Shown: one piece after another, positions 16,686 through 25,340 of the stretch
Layout: each line of letters starts with the position of its first letter
How positions within the stretch are numbered: the first letter of the stretch is position 1
Source: DAOMFM01 sp035429825
GTDB lineage: Bacteria; Acidobacteriota; Blastocatellia; UBA7656; JADIYM01
Assembly: GCA_044224215.1 (NCBI GenBank)
Contig: JBGAKX010000002.1
Location: 33,114 to 97,113 of the forward strand
DNA length: 64,000 bases
Direction: 5' to 3'
The notes under the pieces: model-generated
Told to the model about the DNA's origin: nothing
The model's database searches: none
Seen by the model: only the letters and a program-made list of their open reading frames with translations
Program-made: the position numbers and the translations under genes

Positions 16686-16742
16686 CCGTTCGGCGCCGCG
16701 CCGCCGAGGCTGATCGGCTATTTTCCTGTGAATCGTGTGCCA

Positions 16743-17495
16743 ATGAGTCACCAGTCGGTTGCGCTCCATGACATCGAGCTGCACTTTGACGTCCGGGGCG
16801 ACGGCGAGCCTCTGATCCTGCTGCACGGAGGCGGCGGCGTCGGGTCGAACTGGAGCGTTTTGTTTCCAGAGCCACCTGCAGGCTTTCGCCTCGTCATTCC
16901 CGACCTGCGCGGGCACGGGAAGTCGACGAATCCATCGGGGCAGTTCACATTCCGCCAGTTTGCGCTCGATGTCCTCGCACTGCTCGACCACCTGGAGATC
17001 GAGCGGTGCAAGGCTATCGGCGTAAGCCTTGGCGCCAAGACGCTGCTTCACGTGGCGACGCAGCAACCGGCTCGACTCGATGCAATGGTGCTCGCGAGCG
17101 CCGCACCATATTTTCCGGAGCAGGCGAGGGCGCTGATGCGCGACATGCGACCGGACAATCGAACCGACGCAGAATGGAAGCAGATGCGGTCGTGGCACCG
17201 GGATGACGACCAGATCAGGGCGCTGTGGGGCATGGCGCGCGCGTTTGCAGAAGACCATGACGATCACAACTTCACGCCGTTGCAGCTCTCGACGATCACG
17301 GCACGAACGCTGATCGTGCACGGGGATCGCGATGAACTGTACCCGGTGAGGCTGGCGGTGGAGTTGTACGAATCGATCCAGCGTGCGTCGCTGTGGGTCG
17401 TCCCGAACGCGGGTCACGGACTGATATTCGGTGCGATGGCGGCGCAGTTCGTGGCGACGGCCCTCGCGTTTCTGAGTGAGGACGCGATTCCATGA
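16743..17495 (+). CDS. Alpha/beta hydrolase
   Basis: 250 residues. The oxyanion-hole HGGGGVGSNW, nucleophile elbow GVSLGA (Ser95), acid HGDRDELYP and final histidine in NAGHGL form a full triad. PDLRGHGKST is typical of hydrolases acting on small esters or C-C bonds. The substrate cannot be called. ATG 16743 is taken over GTG 16728. The stop overlaps the ATG of the peptidase gene by four bases, so translation is probably coupled. Confidence 0.88.
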   Translation: MSHQSVALHDIELHFDVRGDGEPLILLHGGGGVGSNWSVLFPEPPAGFRLVIPDLRGHGKSTNPSGQFTFRQFALDVLALLDHLEIERCKAIGVSLGAKTLLHVATQQPARLDAMVLASAAPYFPEQARALMRDMRPDNRTDAEWKQMRSWHRDDDQIRALWGMARAFAEDHDDHNFTPLQLSTITARTLIVHGDRDELYPVRLAVELYESIQRASLWVVPNAGHGLIFGAMAAQFVATALAFLSEDAIP

Positions 17496-18328
17496 GCGTG
17501 CGCAATGCCCTTCGAATCCTTGCAGTCCTCGCCGTCGCGGGATCCGCGACGTTCGCGCGCGCGCAATCGCCGGCACCGTCGTCGCCGCTCTCGACTCCGG
17601 CCCAGATCGACGCGAGCCTTCACAAGGTCCCCTGCGACAACGACATGCGGCTCGAGGCCGTCAAGCAGCTGTTCCTCGCAAACGGCGCGACGCAGTCCGA
17701 TCTCTGCCTCGACGAGTTCAGAGAGACGACAAACCTGGTGGTGACGGTTCGTGGCACCGGCTCGGGCTATGTCGTCGTTGGCGCGCACTACGACAAGGTC
17801 GCGCACGGTTGCGGTGCGATCGACAACTGGACCGGCATCGTGCTGCTCGCGCACCTCTACGGGACCGTGCGGCAGACTGCGCCGTCCAAGACGTACCTGT
17901 TCGTTGCGTTCGGCCGCGAGGAATCCGGGCTGGTCGGCTCCAAGGCAATGGTCAACGCAATGTCGAAACAGGAGCGCAAGCTCTACTGCGCGATGATCAA
18001 CCTCGACAGCTTTGGCCTTGCGCGCCCGCAGGTGCTCCGAAACGTCTCGTCGGCGGATCTCACGGAGTTCGTTTCAAAGGTCGCAAAGGAGCTGTCCGTA
18101 CCGTTTGCTTCCGCCTCGGCGTACGCGGATGCCGACTCTACCCCGTTCAGGACCAACGGAATCCCGGCGGTAACACTGCACGCGCTCTCGAACGACTGGG
18201 CGCAGATTCTGCACTCGACGAGCGACACGCTCGACAGGATCAACCTTGGCAGCGTGTACCAGAGCTACTACCTCGCGCTCAACGTGCTCGCTCGCCTGGA
18301 TGGCTGCGATTGCAATCAGTTCAGATGA
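17492..18328 (+). CDS. Secreted M28-family metallopeptidase
   Basis: 278 residues with a signal peptide ending near ARAQS (about residue 25). The five zinc ligands of the M28 aminopeptidase fold are visible: His99 and Asp101 in GAHYDKV, Asp111 in AIDNWTG with Glu143/144 in REESGLVG, Asp172 in NLDSFG and His241 in LHSTSDT. It would remove N-terminal amino acids or similar outside the cytoplasm. Four cysteines may form disulfides. It overlaps the hydrolase gene by four bases (ATGA). Confidence 0.9.
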   Translation: MSVRNALRILAVLAVAGSATFARAQSPAPSSPLSTPAQIDASLHKVPCDNDMRLEAVKQLFLANGATQSDLCLDEFRETTNLVVTVRGTGSGYVVVGAHYDKVAHGCGAIDNWTGIVLLAHLYGTVRQTAPSKTYLFVAFGREESGLVGSKAMVNAMSKQERKLYCAMINLDSFGLARPQVLRNVSSADLTEFVSKVAKELSVPFASASAYADADSTPFRTNGIPAVTLHALSNDWAQILHSTSDTLDRINLGSVYQSYYLALNVLARLDGCDCNQFR

Positions 18329-18447
18329 ATGCTGGCAAACTTTTGAATGTACCGGAGCGTCTGGAATGGTCGTGATAAGGTTCGGGAAGCCCTCGCCGAC
18401 TGTCGCGGGCGCGGCTGGGCAAGTCACAGGCAAGGAGCGATACAGTC

Positions 18448-18711
18448 ATGGAGCGAACACTCTCACGCCGTCACGCGGTCGGCAGGTTGCTGGCGGTGGC
18501 AGGCGCCGGAATGGTGGCGGCCTCGTCCGGGCAGGCTGCGGACGAGCAGCCGCACATGAGGGCCGCGCTGGAGGCGCTGCGCAAGGCAGAGGCTGAACTG
18601 TCGGTAGCGACAGCCGACAAGGGCGGACATCGCGTCGCAGCCGAGAAGCTGGTGCGCCAGGCGATCAGTGAAGTCCAGGCAGGAATCGGCTACGACAATC
18701 GACACCCATAG
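18448..18711 (+). CDS. Small exported helical protein
   Basis: 87 residues. The start RTLSRRHAVGRLLAVAGAG with cleavage near GQAAD resembles a twin-arginine or strong Sec signal. The mature part is a short amphipathic helical hairpin: QPHMRAALEALRKAEAELSV, then DKGGHRVAAEKLVRQAISEV and a final YDN. This QPHM/DKGGHR pattern occurs in short periplasmic proteins of unknown role in several phyla. CAAGGAGC precedes the ATG. Confidence 0.7.
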   Translation: MERTLSRRHAVGRLLAVAGAGMVAASSGQAADEQPHMRAALEALRKAEAELSVATADKGGHRVAAEKLVRQAISEVQAGIGYDNRHP

Positions 18712-18855
18712 AACGGGTTTGCCGCTCACAGGCGATCCCGAAGGTGACGACCGGGGCCGGAGCAACCGTGACCGATTCATCCGCGGCCGTCGCGCCGGCC
18801 CCTTGAGCCTTCGCGGCCGGTGTCCTTCATCGTTACCAGCATCAGGGGCGACACG

Positions 18856-19323
18856 GTGATTCTCGGCATCCTCTCTGACACGCACGGTCTGCTTCGGCCG
18901 GAAGCGATCTCGGCACTCGGCGGTTCGGACCTCATCCTGCACGCTGGCGACGTCGGCAAACCCGAAGTGCTCGCGCAACTCGAACGAATTGCCCCGACGA
19001 TTGCGGTGCGAGGCAACAACGATCGCGGGTCGTGGGCTCTCGAACTGGAAGAAGCCAGGCGCATCGAGGTGCGCGAGACCTTCGTGTACCTGTTGCATGA
19101 TCTCGGCGACCTCGCCATCGATCCGGAGGCGACGGGTATCGGGATCGTCGTAAGCGGGCATTCCCACAAGCCGAAGGCAGAAGTCCGCAACGACGTGCTC
19201 TATCTGAACCCCGGCAGCGCGGGACCTCGGAGGTTCCGGCTCCCGGTCACGCTGGCACGAGTGAGACTCGACGGTGCCGGCATCGCGCACGAGATCATCG
19301 ATCTCGTCGGCGCCGATCGGTAG
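18856..19323 (+). CDS. YfcE/MJ0936-type metallophosphoesterase
   Basis: 155 residues with the calcineurin-like motifs in order: ILSDTHG, LILHAGDVG, VRGNND and VSGHSHKP, with LNPGSAGPRR after them as in YfcE. It should be a di-metal phosphodiesterase acting on small phosphodiesters. GTG 18856 directly precedes the first strand; GTG 18820 is in frame and cannot be excluded. Length is normal for the family. Confidence 0.88.
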   Translation: MILGILSDTHGLLRPEAISALGGSDLILHAGDVGKPEVLAQLERIAPTIAVRGNNDRGSWALELEEARRIEVRETFVYLLHDLGDLAIDPEATGIGIVVSGHSHKPKAEVRNDVLYLNPGSAGPRRFRLPVTLARVRLDGAGIAHEIIDLVGADR

Positions 19324-19479
19324 GGCGCGGGGAACCCGGGGACGCAACGCGTCGGAACGCCTCGGGAGCTTATCGTTGCGCTTGCGGCGGGCGTCCGTAT
19401 GATCAATGCTGACACGACGGCCTGGTTCGCACGTATCAGGTCATAGCTTGTTCGTCGATGCAGAGGTAACCGGAACGCC

Positions 19480-19962
19480 ATGTATTGCCCGAAATGCGGA
19501 TCACAGACCCTCGACGAAGCGAAGTTCTGCCGTGGATGCGGCGCGGACGTGAGCCTTGTCCCGATGGCAATCACCGGCCAGCTCACGCCGGTGTCCATGC
19601 CTCCGCCGCCGTCCCGCGACATCCAGCGCAGCCAGGCAAGAGCTATCACGAACACGATGACGGGCTTTGGCTTTCTGGTCGTCGCGTTTTCGGCTCTTAT
19701 CTTCGCGCCGGCTGGCCACTTGTGGTGGTTCTGGATGCTGATCCCGGCGTTCGCTCTCATGGGAACCGGGCTCGCGGCGTACGCGCGCTATCGGACCATG
19801 ATTCGAGGTATCCCCGGAATGCCATTGCTCCCCACATCGGACGATTTGGCGAACGGTCGGGCGTCGTTGAAGAGCGGATTCACGGGCGCGCTCCCACCGC
19901 CGAGCGTGAGCGAGGTCACGACACGTCATCTTGGCGACCGCATTGACAGGTCGACCGAATAG
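19480..19962 (+). CDS. Zinc-ribbon membrane protein
   Basis: 160 residues. It opens with a zinc-ribbon (Cys3, Cys6, Cys17, Cys20; CPKCG...CRGCG), then a proline-rich linker and two hydrophobic helices at about 63-80 and 84-104, and a soluble tail. The ribbon would face the cytoplasm. Such proteins are common and uncharacterised. The 156-base gap upstream shows no feature. Confidence 0.78.
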   Translation: MYCPKCGSQTLDEAKFCRGCGADVSLVPMAITGQLTPVSMPPPPSRDIQRSQARAITNTMTGFGFLVVAFSALIFAPAGHLWWFWMLIPAFALMGTGLAAYARYRTMIRGIPGMPLLPTSDDLANGRASLKSGFTGALPPPSVSEVTTRHLGDRIDRSTE

Positions 19963-20033
19963 CGATCGACCCGCGGTGCGCGACGGATCTTCGACGGCAC
20001 GGCTCGATTGCACGAACACGACAGGAGGAACGC

Positions 20034-20444
20034 ATGCGCCCGCAACCTCTGATCGCCGTCTCGGATGTCGAGGCGAGCAGTCGCTGGTACCAGGAGCTCC
20101 TCGGCTGCCGCAGTGCCCACGGCGGCCCCGAGTACGAGCGTCTCGAGGTGGATGGCGTCCTCGTCATGCAGCTGCACCGGTTCGAGGTTGACCATCATCA
20201 CGGTCCGATCGGGAACGCGGACGACAAGCCGTACGGTAACGGCGTGCTGCTGTGGTTCGAGATCGACGATTTCGACGCTGCAGCTTTACGCGCGTCGGCG
20301 ATGAAGGCGGAGGTTGTGTTGCCGCGGCACCGGAACCCGCCCGATGGAAACGGAGGTCCGAACCACTGGGAAATCTGGCTTCGCGACCCGGATGGATACA
20401 CGGTGGTGCTTGCGAGCCCGGACGGCAGCGCCGGCCCGGCATAG
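20034..20444 (+). CDS. VOC family protein
   Basis: 136 residues behind a good AGGAGGAACGC. It begins PLIAVSDVEASSRWYQELLG and ends LRDPDGYTVVLASP, closely resembling the gene at 302 in block order. A HHHG run in the middle and WEIWL near the end could contribute metal ligands. Function unknown. The next gene starts 13 bases later. Confidence 0.86.
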   Translation: MRPQPLIAVSDVEASSRWYQELLGCRSAHGGPEYERLEVDGVLVMQLHRFEVDHHHGPIGNADDKPYGNGVLLWFEIDDFDAAALRASAMKAEVVLPRHRNPPDGNGGPNHWEIWLRDPDGYTVVLASPDGSAGPA

Positions 20445-20457
20445 CTGGAGCGTGACA

Positions 20458-20688
20458 ATGGATACGGACGACGAGGTTCGCGAACGACTTCAACGACTCG
20501 AGCGCAAGGTCGAGTTTCTGCTTCGCCATTTTGAGCTCACGGAACAGGCACAGTATGGCCAGCAGGCGTACGGCGAGGTCCTGACCCTGAAACGTGCTGG
20601 CCGACTGATCGATGCGATCAAGCTGTATCGTGAATTGACCGGCGTCGGGCTTGCCGAGGCCAAGGCCTATGTCGATCGCCTGCAGTGA
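20458..20688 (+). CDS. Ribosomal L7/L12 C-terminal-like small protein
   Basis: 76 residues. The first half is a charged coiled helix (DDEVRERLQRLERKVEFLLRHF). The second half, RLIDAIKLYRELTGVGLAEAKAYVD, matches the helix-turn-helix of the ribosomal protein L7/L12 C-terminal domain, where a similar K-x-x-R-x-x-T-G-x-G-L-x-E-A-K run binds translation factors. It lacks the rest of the domain and the dimerisation region, so it is not a ribosomal protein. Similar short proteins exist in many bacteria; role unknown. Confidence 0.75.
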   Translation: MDTDDEVRERLQRLERKVEFLLRHFELTEQAQYGQQAYGEVLTLKRAGRLIDAIKLYRELTGVGLAEAKAYVDRLQ

Positions 20689-20740
20689 ACCCCGGGTCAA
20701 CCGATGCTGACCGGGAGATCAACCTCGCGGGGATGGCACC

Positions 20741-21163
20741 ATGTCTGAAGTGTCGACGTTCCGCCTCTACCTGTTGCGAGCCACGTATCTGTTGCTCGTC
20801 GTCGGACTGGGACTCTCGATATGGCCGGGGATTCTCCATCCGCCGCGAGACCTGGCGCTCATGCGCGGTGTGGTTCGCGGTCTCCTCGGGGCGGTCTCGC
20901 TCCTGGCGGTCCTGGGGATTCGGTATCCGCTCAAGATGCTGCCGCTGCTCATGTTCGAGCTTGTGTGGAAGTCGATCTGGGTTCTGGTGTTCGGACTTCC
21001 CCTGTGGTCTGCTCAACAGATGGACCCGGACACGCACGAAACGTGGAATGCCTGCCTGATGGGTCTTGTGGTGTTTCCGATCGCGATCCCGTGGCGCTAT
21101 GTGTTTGACCATTACGTAAGGGCCCCCGGCGACAGGTGGGGCAAGCCGCCGGCTGATAAATGA
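20741..21163 (+). CDS. Membrane protein, unknown function
   Basis: 140 residues with about four hydrophobic helices (residues 10-28, 44-60, 64-87 and 107-120). ARG-rich and tryptophan-containing loops (SIWPGILHPP, IPWRYVFDHYVRAPGDRWG) close it. I recall similar uncharacterised membrane proteins in Proteobacteria and Acidobacteriota but cannot name a family. One base separates its stop from the next ATG. Confidence 0.72.
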   Translation: MSEVSTFRLYLLRATYLLLVVGLGLSIWPGILHPPRDLALMRGVVRGLLGAVSLLAVLGIRYPLKMLPLLMFELVWKSIWVLVFGLPLWSAQQMDPDTHETWNACLMGLVVFPIAIPWRYVFDHYVRAPGDRWGKPPADK

Positions 21164-21164
21164 C

Positions 21165-21515
21165 ATGAACGGCAACGAGCCACTGAAGCCACTCGCGGAG
21201 TACGGTCGGTTGCATCCCGCACCGGCTGCCTTGTCGATCTTTGAGTTCCTTGTTGCCGGGTTACCGACGGCGCTGTATCTGGCCCAAGCCGTCGATGCGC
21301 AACAGGCTGTGGCCTTTGGATGCAAGTGCCTCGTCGTGTTCCTGATCACGGGGCTGTTTCGTCACGGCTGCGGCTGGAGCACGCGGCCGACGCTTCTCGC
21401 GAGCGTCGTCCTCTTCCTTCCCGCTCTTGTCTGGGTGTATCACGCTGCGGTGCCAGGTCCTCCGCCAAACGCCACAGCGGCGGCGCTCGTCCATCGAATC
21501 TCAACGACCGTGTGA
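21165..21515 (+). CDS. Membrane protein, unknown function
   Basis: 116 residues with three hydrophobic segments (about 22-42, 47-65 and 75-95). It starts one base after the stop of the membrane protein gene before it, so the two are translated from one message. A CGCGWS motif lies in the second loop. Family not recognised. Confidence 0.65.
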   Translation: MNGNEPLKPLAEYGRLHPAPAALSIFEFLVAGLPTALYLAQAVDAQQAVAFGCKCLVVFLITGLFRHGCGWSTRPTLLASVVLFLPALVWVYHAAVPGPPPNATAAALVHRISTTV

Positions 21516-21559
21516 ACCCGCGTGTCGAGTACGCATCCATCGTTCTTGCGAATCGAGCC

Positions 21560-21931
21560 ATGAGAATTCTCAGATCCATACTTGCCGTCGTGATCGGCTA
21601 CATGGTCTTTGCCGTGTCCGCGTTCGCATTCTTTCAGCTTTCCGGACGGCCGCCGCATCAAGAGGCGCCGTTCTCGTTCGTGGTCGTCAGCGTTGTGTAT
21701 GGCATGGCGTTCGCCGCGTTGGGCGGTTATCTGGCGGCGTGGTTGTCGGGGCGAAGGCCGCTCGCACACGCAGTCGCGGTTGCGACGGTTCTTGCGCTTG
21801 GCGCGACGGCTTCGTTGCTCGGTACGCTTGGCAAGGGCGCCGTCTGGTCGCAGGTTGCCGCACTCGTCTTCATGGCGCCGTGCGCTGCCCTGGGCGGCTG
21901 GCTGCGCGCAAGAAGGACGGCCGGTGCGTAA
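21560..21931 (+). CDS. Membrane protein, unknown function
   Basis: 123 residues with four hydrophobic helices (about 4-26, 40-62, 67-88 and 94-112). Small residues dominate the helices. It is the third membrane-protein gene in a row and is about 45 bases from the previous one. No Shine-Dalgarno is obvious. The gene at 51022 has a similar overall plan (four helices, GSWVAARLAPGRPMAHA against GYLAAWLSGRRPLAHA), so they may be distant paralogues. Confidence 0.68.
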   Translation: MRILRSILAVVIGYMVFAVSAFAFFQLSGRPPHQEAPFSFVVVSVVYGMAFAALGGYLAAWLSGRRPLAHAVAVATVLALGATASLLGTLGKGAVWSQVAALVFMAPCAALGGWLRARRTAGA

Positions 21932-22034
21932 CTCCGCGTTGATCGAGAGCCAGTAACATTCCGCCGCGGCAGCGACGTTTCGTTCCCGGCAGAAAGCTCC
22001 GCAGCAGTGATCTCAACTTTCAAGGAGTCTGGAT

Positions 22035-23192
22035 ATGGATCGGCGACACTTCATGGCCGCCGGCGGGCTGTCGGCCGCAACACCGTTGCTTGCCCGGACG
22101 CTTGGAGCACGGACAATGACAGACACTCCATCTGAGGTCTCCACGCGCATCGATTTCACGTCGGACGGTCTCGGGCTCAACCCCCGCGAGTACGCCGCGC
22201 TGTTGCACGAGGCGGTGACGGCTCGAAACCTGGAAGCCGACTACTACTCGAACGGCGGATTCATCGCCGAGCTGGAACGGAAGTTTGCTCAGCTCCTGGG
22301 CAAGGAAGCCGCGATGTTCGTGTCGACCGGCACGCTGGCGAACCATCTCGCCATACGAAAGCTGGCGGGCGGCGACCGCCGGGTCCTGGTGCAGGCCGAG
22401 AGCCACTTCTATAACGACAGCGGCGATTGTGCCGAGACGTTGAGCGGGCTGAACCTCGTCCCGCTCGCGCTTGGCCGCAGCACGATCGACCTCGCGGACG
22501 TGAAGCTCTGGGTCGAGCGATCGGCCGGAGGCAGAGTTGAGATGAAGGTCGGCGTGATCTCCATCGAAAGCCCGGTCCGGCGCAGGGACCACGAGATGGT
22601 CGACTTTGCGGAGCTGCAGCGCGTTTGCGGCTACGCGCGCGAGCGGGGCATCCGTCTGCACCTGGACGGAGCGCGCATGTTCAACCTCCCGTATCATTCC
22701 GGAAAGAGCGTCCGGGAGTACGCGGCCCTGTTCGACACCGTGTACGTGTCCTTGTGGAAGCACTTCAACGGCGCCTCCGGCGCGATCCTGGCCGGCGACG
22801 CAAAGTTCATCGATGGGCTGTTCCACGTTCGGAGGATGTTCGGCGGCTCGTTGCCCCAGGCGTGGCCGGAAGTCGCATTGGTCACACAATTTGCGGATGG
22901 CTACGAAGCGGAATACGCCAGGGCGTGGCAGGCCGCGGATCAGTTGATCGCGCTGCTCCAGTCCGACGGCCGCTTCAAGGTGCAGAAGGTGCCGAACGGC
23001 ACGAGCCGGTTCCTGCTGACGGCCGCCGGCGTGGCGCCCGAGGTTCTGGCCGAGCGAGCGTCGAAGCGGGGCGTGATCCTTCCGCATGCCCGGCCCGACA
23101 CGGGAGTGTTTCCGCTGCAGGTGAACCCGACGCTCGTGCGGATGCCCGCCGCGACGCTGGCACGAATCCTGGCCGACTCGATTGAGGGCTGA
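22035..23192 (+). CDS. Tat-exported threonine aldolase-like PLP enzyme
   Basis: 385 residues. MDRRHFMAAG followed by an apolar segment looks like a twin-arginine signal (to about residue 27), unusual for this enzyme class. The body is the beta-eliminating lyase/threonine aldolase family: LEADYYSNGG, STGTLANHLAIR, ESHFYNDSG, LHLDGARMFN with Asp211, and a PLP lysine at about Lys242 in SLWKHFNGASGA. It would cleave a beta-hydroxy amino acid such as threonine to glycine and aldehyde. AAGGAGTC precedes the start. The GMC oxidoreductase gene begins one base after its stop. Confidence 0.87.
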   Translation: MDRRHFMAAGGLSAATPLLARTLGARTMTDTPSEVSTRIDFTSDGLGLNPREYAALLHEAVTARNLEADYYSNGGFIAELERKFAQLLGKEAAMFVSTGTLANHLAIRKLAGGDRRVLVQAESHFYNDSGDCAETLSGLNLVPLALGRSTIDLADVKLWVERSAGGRVEMKVGVISIESPVRRRDHEMVDFAELQRVCGYARERGIRLHLDGARMFNLPYHSGKSVREYAALFDTVYVSLWKHFNGASGAILAGDAKFIDGLFHVRRMFGGSLPQAWPEVALVTQFADGYEAEYARAWQAADQLIALLQSDGRFKVQKVPNGTSRFLLTAAGVAPEVLAERASKRGVILPHARPDTGVFPLQVNPTLVRMPAATLARILADSIEG

Positions 23193-23193
23193 C

Positions 23194-24777
23194 ATGCTCG
23201 ACGTGATCATTGTTGGTGGCGGCACCGCGGGATCTGTTCTCGCGGAGCGGCTCACGCGTTCGGAGAGCCGCCGCGTCATGTTGATCGAGGCGGGCGAGCC
23301 TCCCTCGAGCCGATTCGTATCGATCCCCGCAGGCTTCCCCAGGCTCTTCAAGGGCGATCACGATTGGGCTTTCGAATCCGAGCCGCAGCGTACCGTTGGC
23401 GGGCGCACGATCTTCACGCCGCGAGGGAAGATGCTGGGGGGCTCGTCGAACATGAACGCAATGATGCACCAGTGGTGTCACCCGGCCGACTTTGATGGCT
23501 GGGTGGCCGACGGGGCCACGGGTTGGGGCTGGAATGACGTGGTCCCAACGTTTCGCGAGCAGGAGCGATGGAACGGCGACGACGCGGACCAAGGCCGCGG
23601 GCGAAGCGGGCCGATGAACATCGAGCCAAACCGGAATGTTCGCGCGTTGTCACGCCTCTTCGTCGAAGCTGCACACCGCGTCGGGCTCCCCGAGGATCCG
23701 CATTACAACGGTCACGCGTACACGGGCGCGTGGATCGCGGAGCTCGCCCACCGCGGCGGCAAGCGATTCAGCGCCTGCGACGCGTACCTCGATCCGGCGT
23801 CGAAGCGCCCCAACCTCGAAATCGTCACCGGTGCGCATGCCACGAAGATCGAGATCGTCGACGGCCGCGCCACGGGCGTCACATTTCGACGCGCCGGTGC
23901 GGAACGCACCGAATCGGCGCGCGCGGTCGTTCTCGCGGCGGGGGCGTACGCATCGCCCCAGATCCTCATGCTCTCGGGCATTGGGCCCGCGGCGTCGCTG
24001 CAGGAATTCGGAATCCCGGTGGTCGTCGACGCGCCTGACGTCGGTCAGAATCTCCAGGACCATCCCGTGATTCCGATGGTCTTTGGCGCTCGAACGAGCG
24101 ACACAATGCGCCGAGCAGAATCGGTTTCGGAGCTTTTGCGCTACGTGGTGCTCAAGCGGGGAATGCTCGCGTCCAACGGCGTGGAGGCGTTTGCATTCAC
24201 ACAGATCCACGCCGATCCGGTGGATGCGCCCGATCTGGAGCTCCTGTTTCTGCCATTCGAGTACCGCAACCAGTTTCTCGAGCCGCCTCAGGTGGATGCG
24301 TTCAGCATTGCGCCGGCGGTAGTCAAGCCGCGCTCGCGGGGGTGCGTGCTCCTACGCAGCGCGGATCCGCTCGTCCCGCCTGCAATCGATCCGGCCCTGC
24401 TGAGCGATCCGGATGGCGTCGACGCAGCGGTGCTCTGGGAGGGCGCGCGCCTGTGCCGCACAATCGCGGCGATGTCGCCTCTTGCGGAACAGAATGCCGG
24501 CGAGCTTCGCCCCGGGGCGTCCGTCGAGTCCGAACAGGATTTTCTAGCGTACGCGTGCACCGAACTGCAGACCGTCTATCACCCGACGAGCACATGCCGC
24601 ATGGGCTCGGACTCGCGTGCGGTCGTGGATCCGCGCCTCGGCGTGCGCGGGGTCGACGGGCTTTGGGTCGTCGACGCGTCCGTGATGCCGTCGGTTCCGC
24701 GCGGACATCCGAATGCCGTCGTTGCGATGATCGCCAACCGTGCCGCGGAGTGGATCGACGCGGCGACCACACACTGA
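23194..24777 (+). CDS. GMC family FAD-dependent oxidoreductase
   Basis: 527 residues. The FAD-binding GGGTAGSVLAERL lies at residues 7-19, GMC signature 1 near PRGKMLGGSSNMNAM and signature 2 near GAYASPQILMLSGIGP. The catalytic histidines are in YHPTSTCRMG and RGHPNAVVAMIAN. It oxidises a primary alcohol or related group, as choline dehydrogenase does. The tight coupling with the aldolase-like gene suggests the two handle one substrate, possibly an amino alcohol or hydroxy amino acid; that is inference. Confidence 0.92.
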   Translation: MLDVIIVGGGTAGSVLAERLTRSESRRVMLIEAGEPPSSRFVSIPAGFPRLFKGDHDWAFESEPQRTVGGRTIFTPRGKMLGGSSNMNAMMHQWCHPADFDGWVADGATGWGWNDVVPTFREQERWNGDDADQGRGRSGPMNIEPNRNVRALSRLFVEAAHRVGLPEDPHYNGHAYTGAWIAELAHRGGKRFSACDAYLDPASKRPNLEIVTGAHATKIEIVDGRATGVTFRRAGAERTESARAVVLAAGAYASPQILMLSGIGPAASLQEFGIPVVVDAPDVGQNLQDHPVIPMVFGARTSDTMRRAESVSELLRYVVLKRGMLASNGVEAFAFTQIHADPVDAPDLELLFLPFEYRNQFLEPPQVDAFSIAPAVVKPRSRGCVLLRSADPLVPPAIDPALLSDPDGVDAAVLWEGARLCRTIAAMSPLAEQNAGELRPGASVESEQDFLAYACTELQTVYHPTSTCRMGSDSRAVVDPRLGVRGVDGLWVVDASVMPSVPRGHPNAVVAMIANRAAEWIDAATTH

Positions 24778-24802
24778 GTCTGGATGCTCACCGGGTGATG
24801 CA

Positions 24803-25306
24803 ATGAACGCGAACCTGCGACAAGCGACGGTCGCCGACCTTGGCGAATTGACCGAAATCGCGCACGAATCCAAGCGGCGCTGGAACTACCCGGAGTCGCT
24901 CATCTCGCAATGGTCGTCAACCCTCACCTTCGATGAAAGCTCGCTCGCCGACATGCACGTCGTCGTTGCCGACGGCACTGGGAGCGTTGACGGGTTCTGC
25001 GCCGTCGTGCCCGGGCCGGTTCGGTACCAGCTGGAGCACCTCTGGGTCCGTCCGCGCGCAATGGGTCGCGGACTTGGCCGCGCACTGCTCGAATATGCGA
25101 CAGGGTACTCGCGGTCGCAGGGCGCAGAAGTCCTTGTGATCGAAGCAGATCCGAATGCCGAGCCGTTCTATGAACGTATGGGTGCCGTCCGTGTCGATGC
25201 CGTCCCGGCACCCATTCCGGACGACCCTGGTCGGGTGCTCCCAATTCTCGAGATAGCTCTCGGCGACACATCGCCGGGGGAAGCGGCCGAGCGAACACGG
25301 GTCTAG
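24803..25306 (+). CDS. GNAT family N-acetyltransferase
   Basis: 167 residues with LEHLWVRPRAMGRGLGRALLEYA as the acetyl-CoA binding beta-4/alpha-3 block and ADPNAEPFYERMGA as the final helix, both classical. It begins 25 bases after the GMC gene and could be the third gene of that unit. Acceptor unknown. Confidence 0.89.
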   Translation: MNANLRQATVADLGELTEIAHESKRRWNYPESLISQWSSTLTFDESSLADMHVVVADGTGSVDGFCAVVPGPVRYQLEHLWVRPRAMGRGLGRALLEYATGYSRSQGAEVLVIEADPNAEPFYERMGAVRVDAVPAPIPDDPGRVLPILEIALGDTSPGEAAERTRV

Positions 25307-25340
25307 GTGTGCGAACACCGTGCTGCCGGGACACGAGCGC

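Noticed and set aside
16182..17576. 464-codon open frame on the - strand
   Set aside because: It is the complement of the VOC and alpha/beta hydrolase genes; it shows no family motif and has the Arg-rich composition of a shadow frame.
22020..23351. 443-codon open frame on the - strand
   Set aside because: It is antisense to the threonine-aldolase-like gene with its intact PLP motifs.
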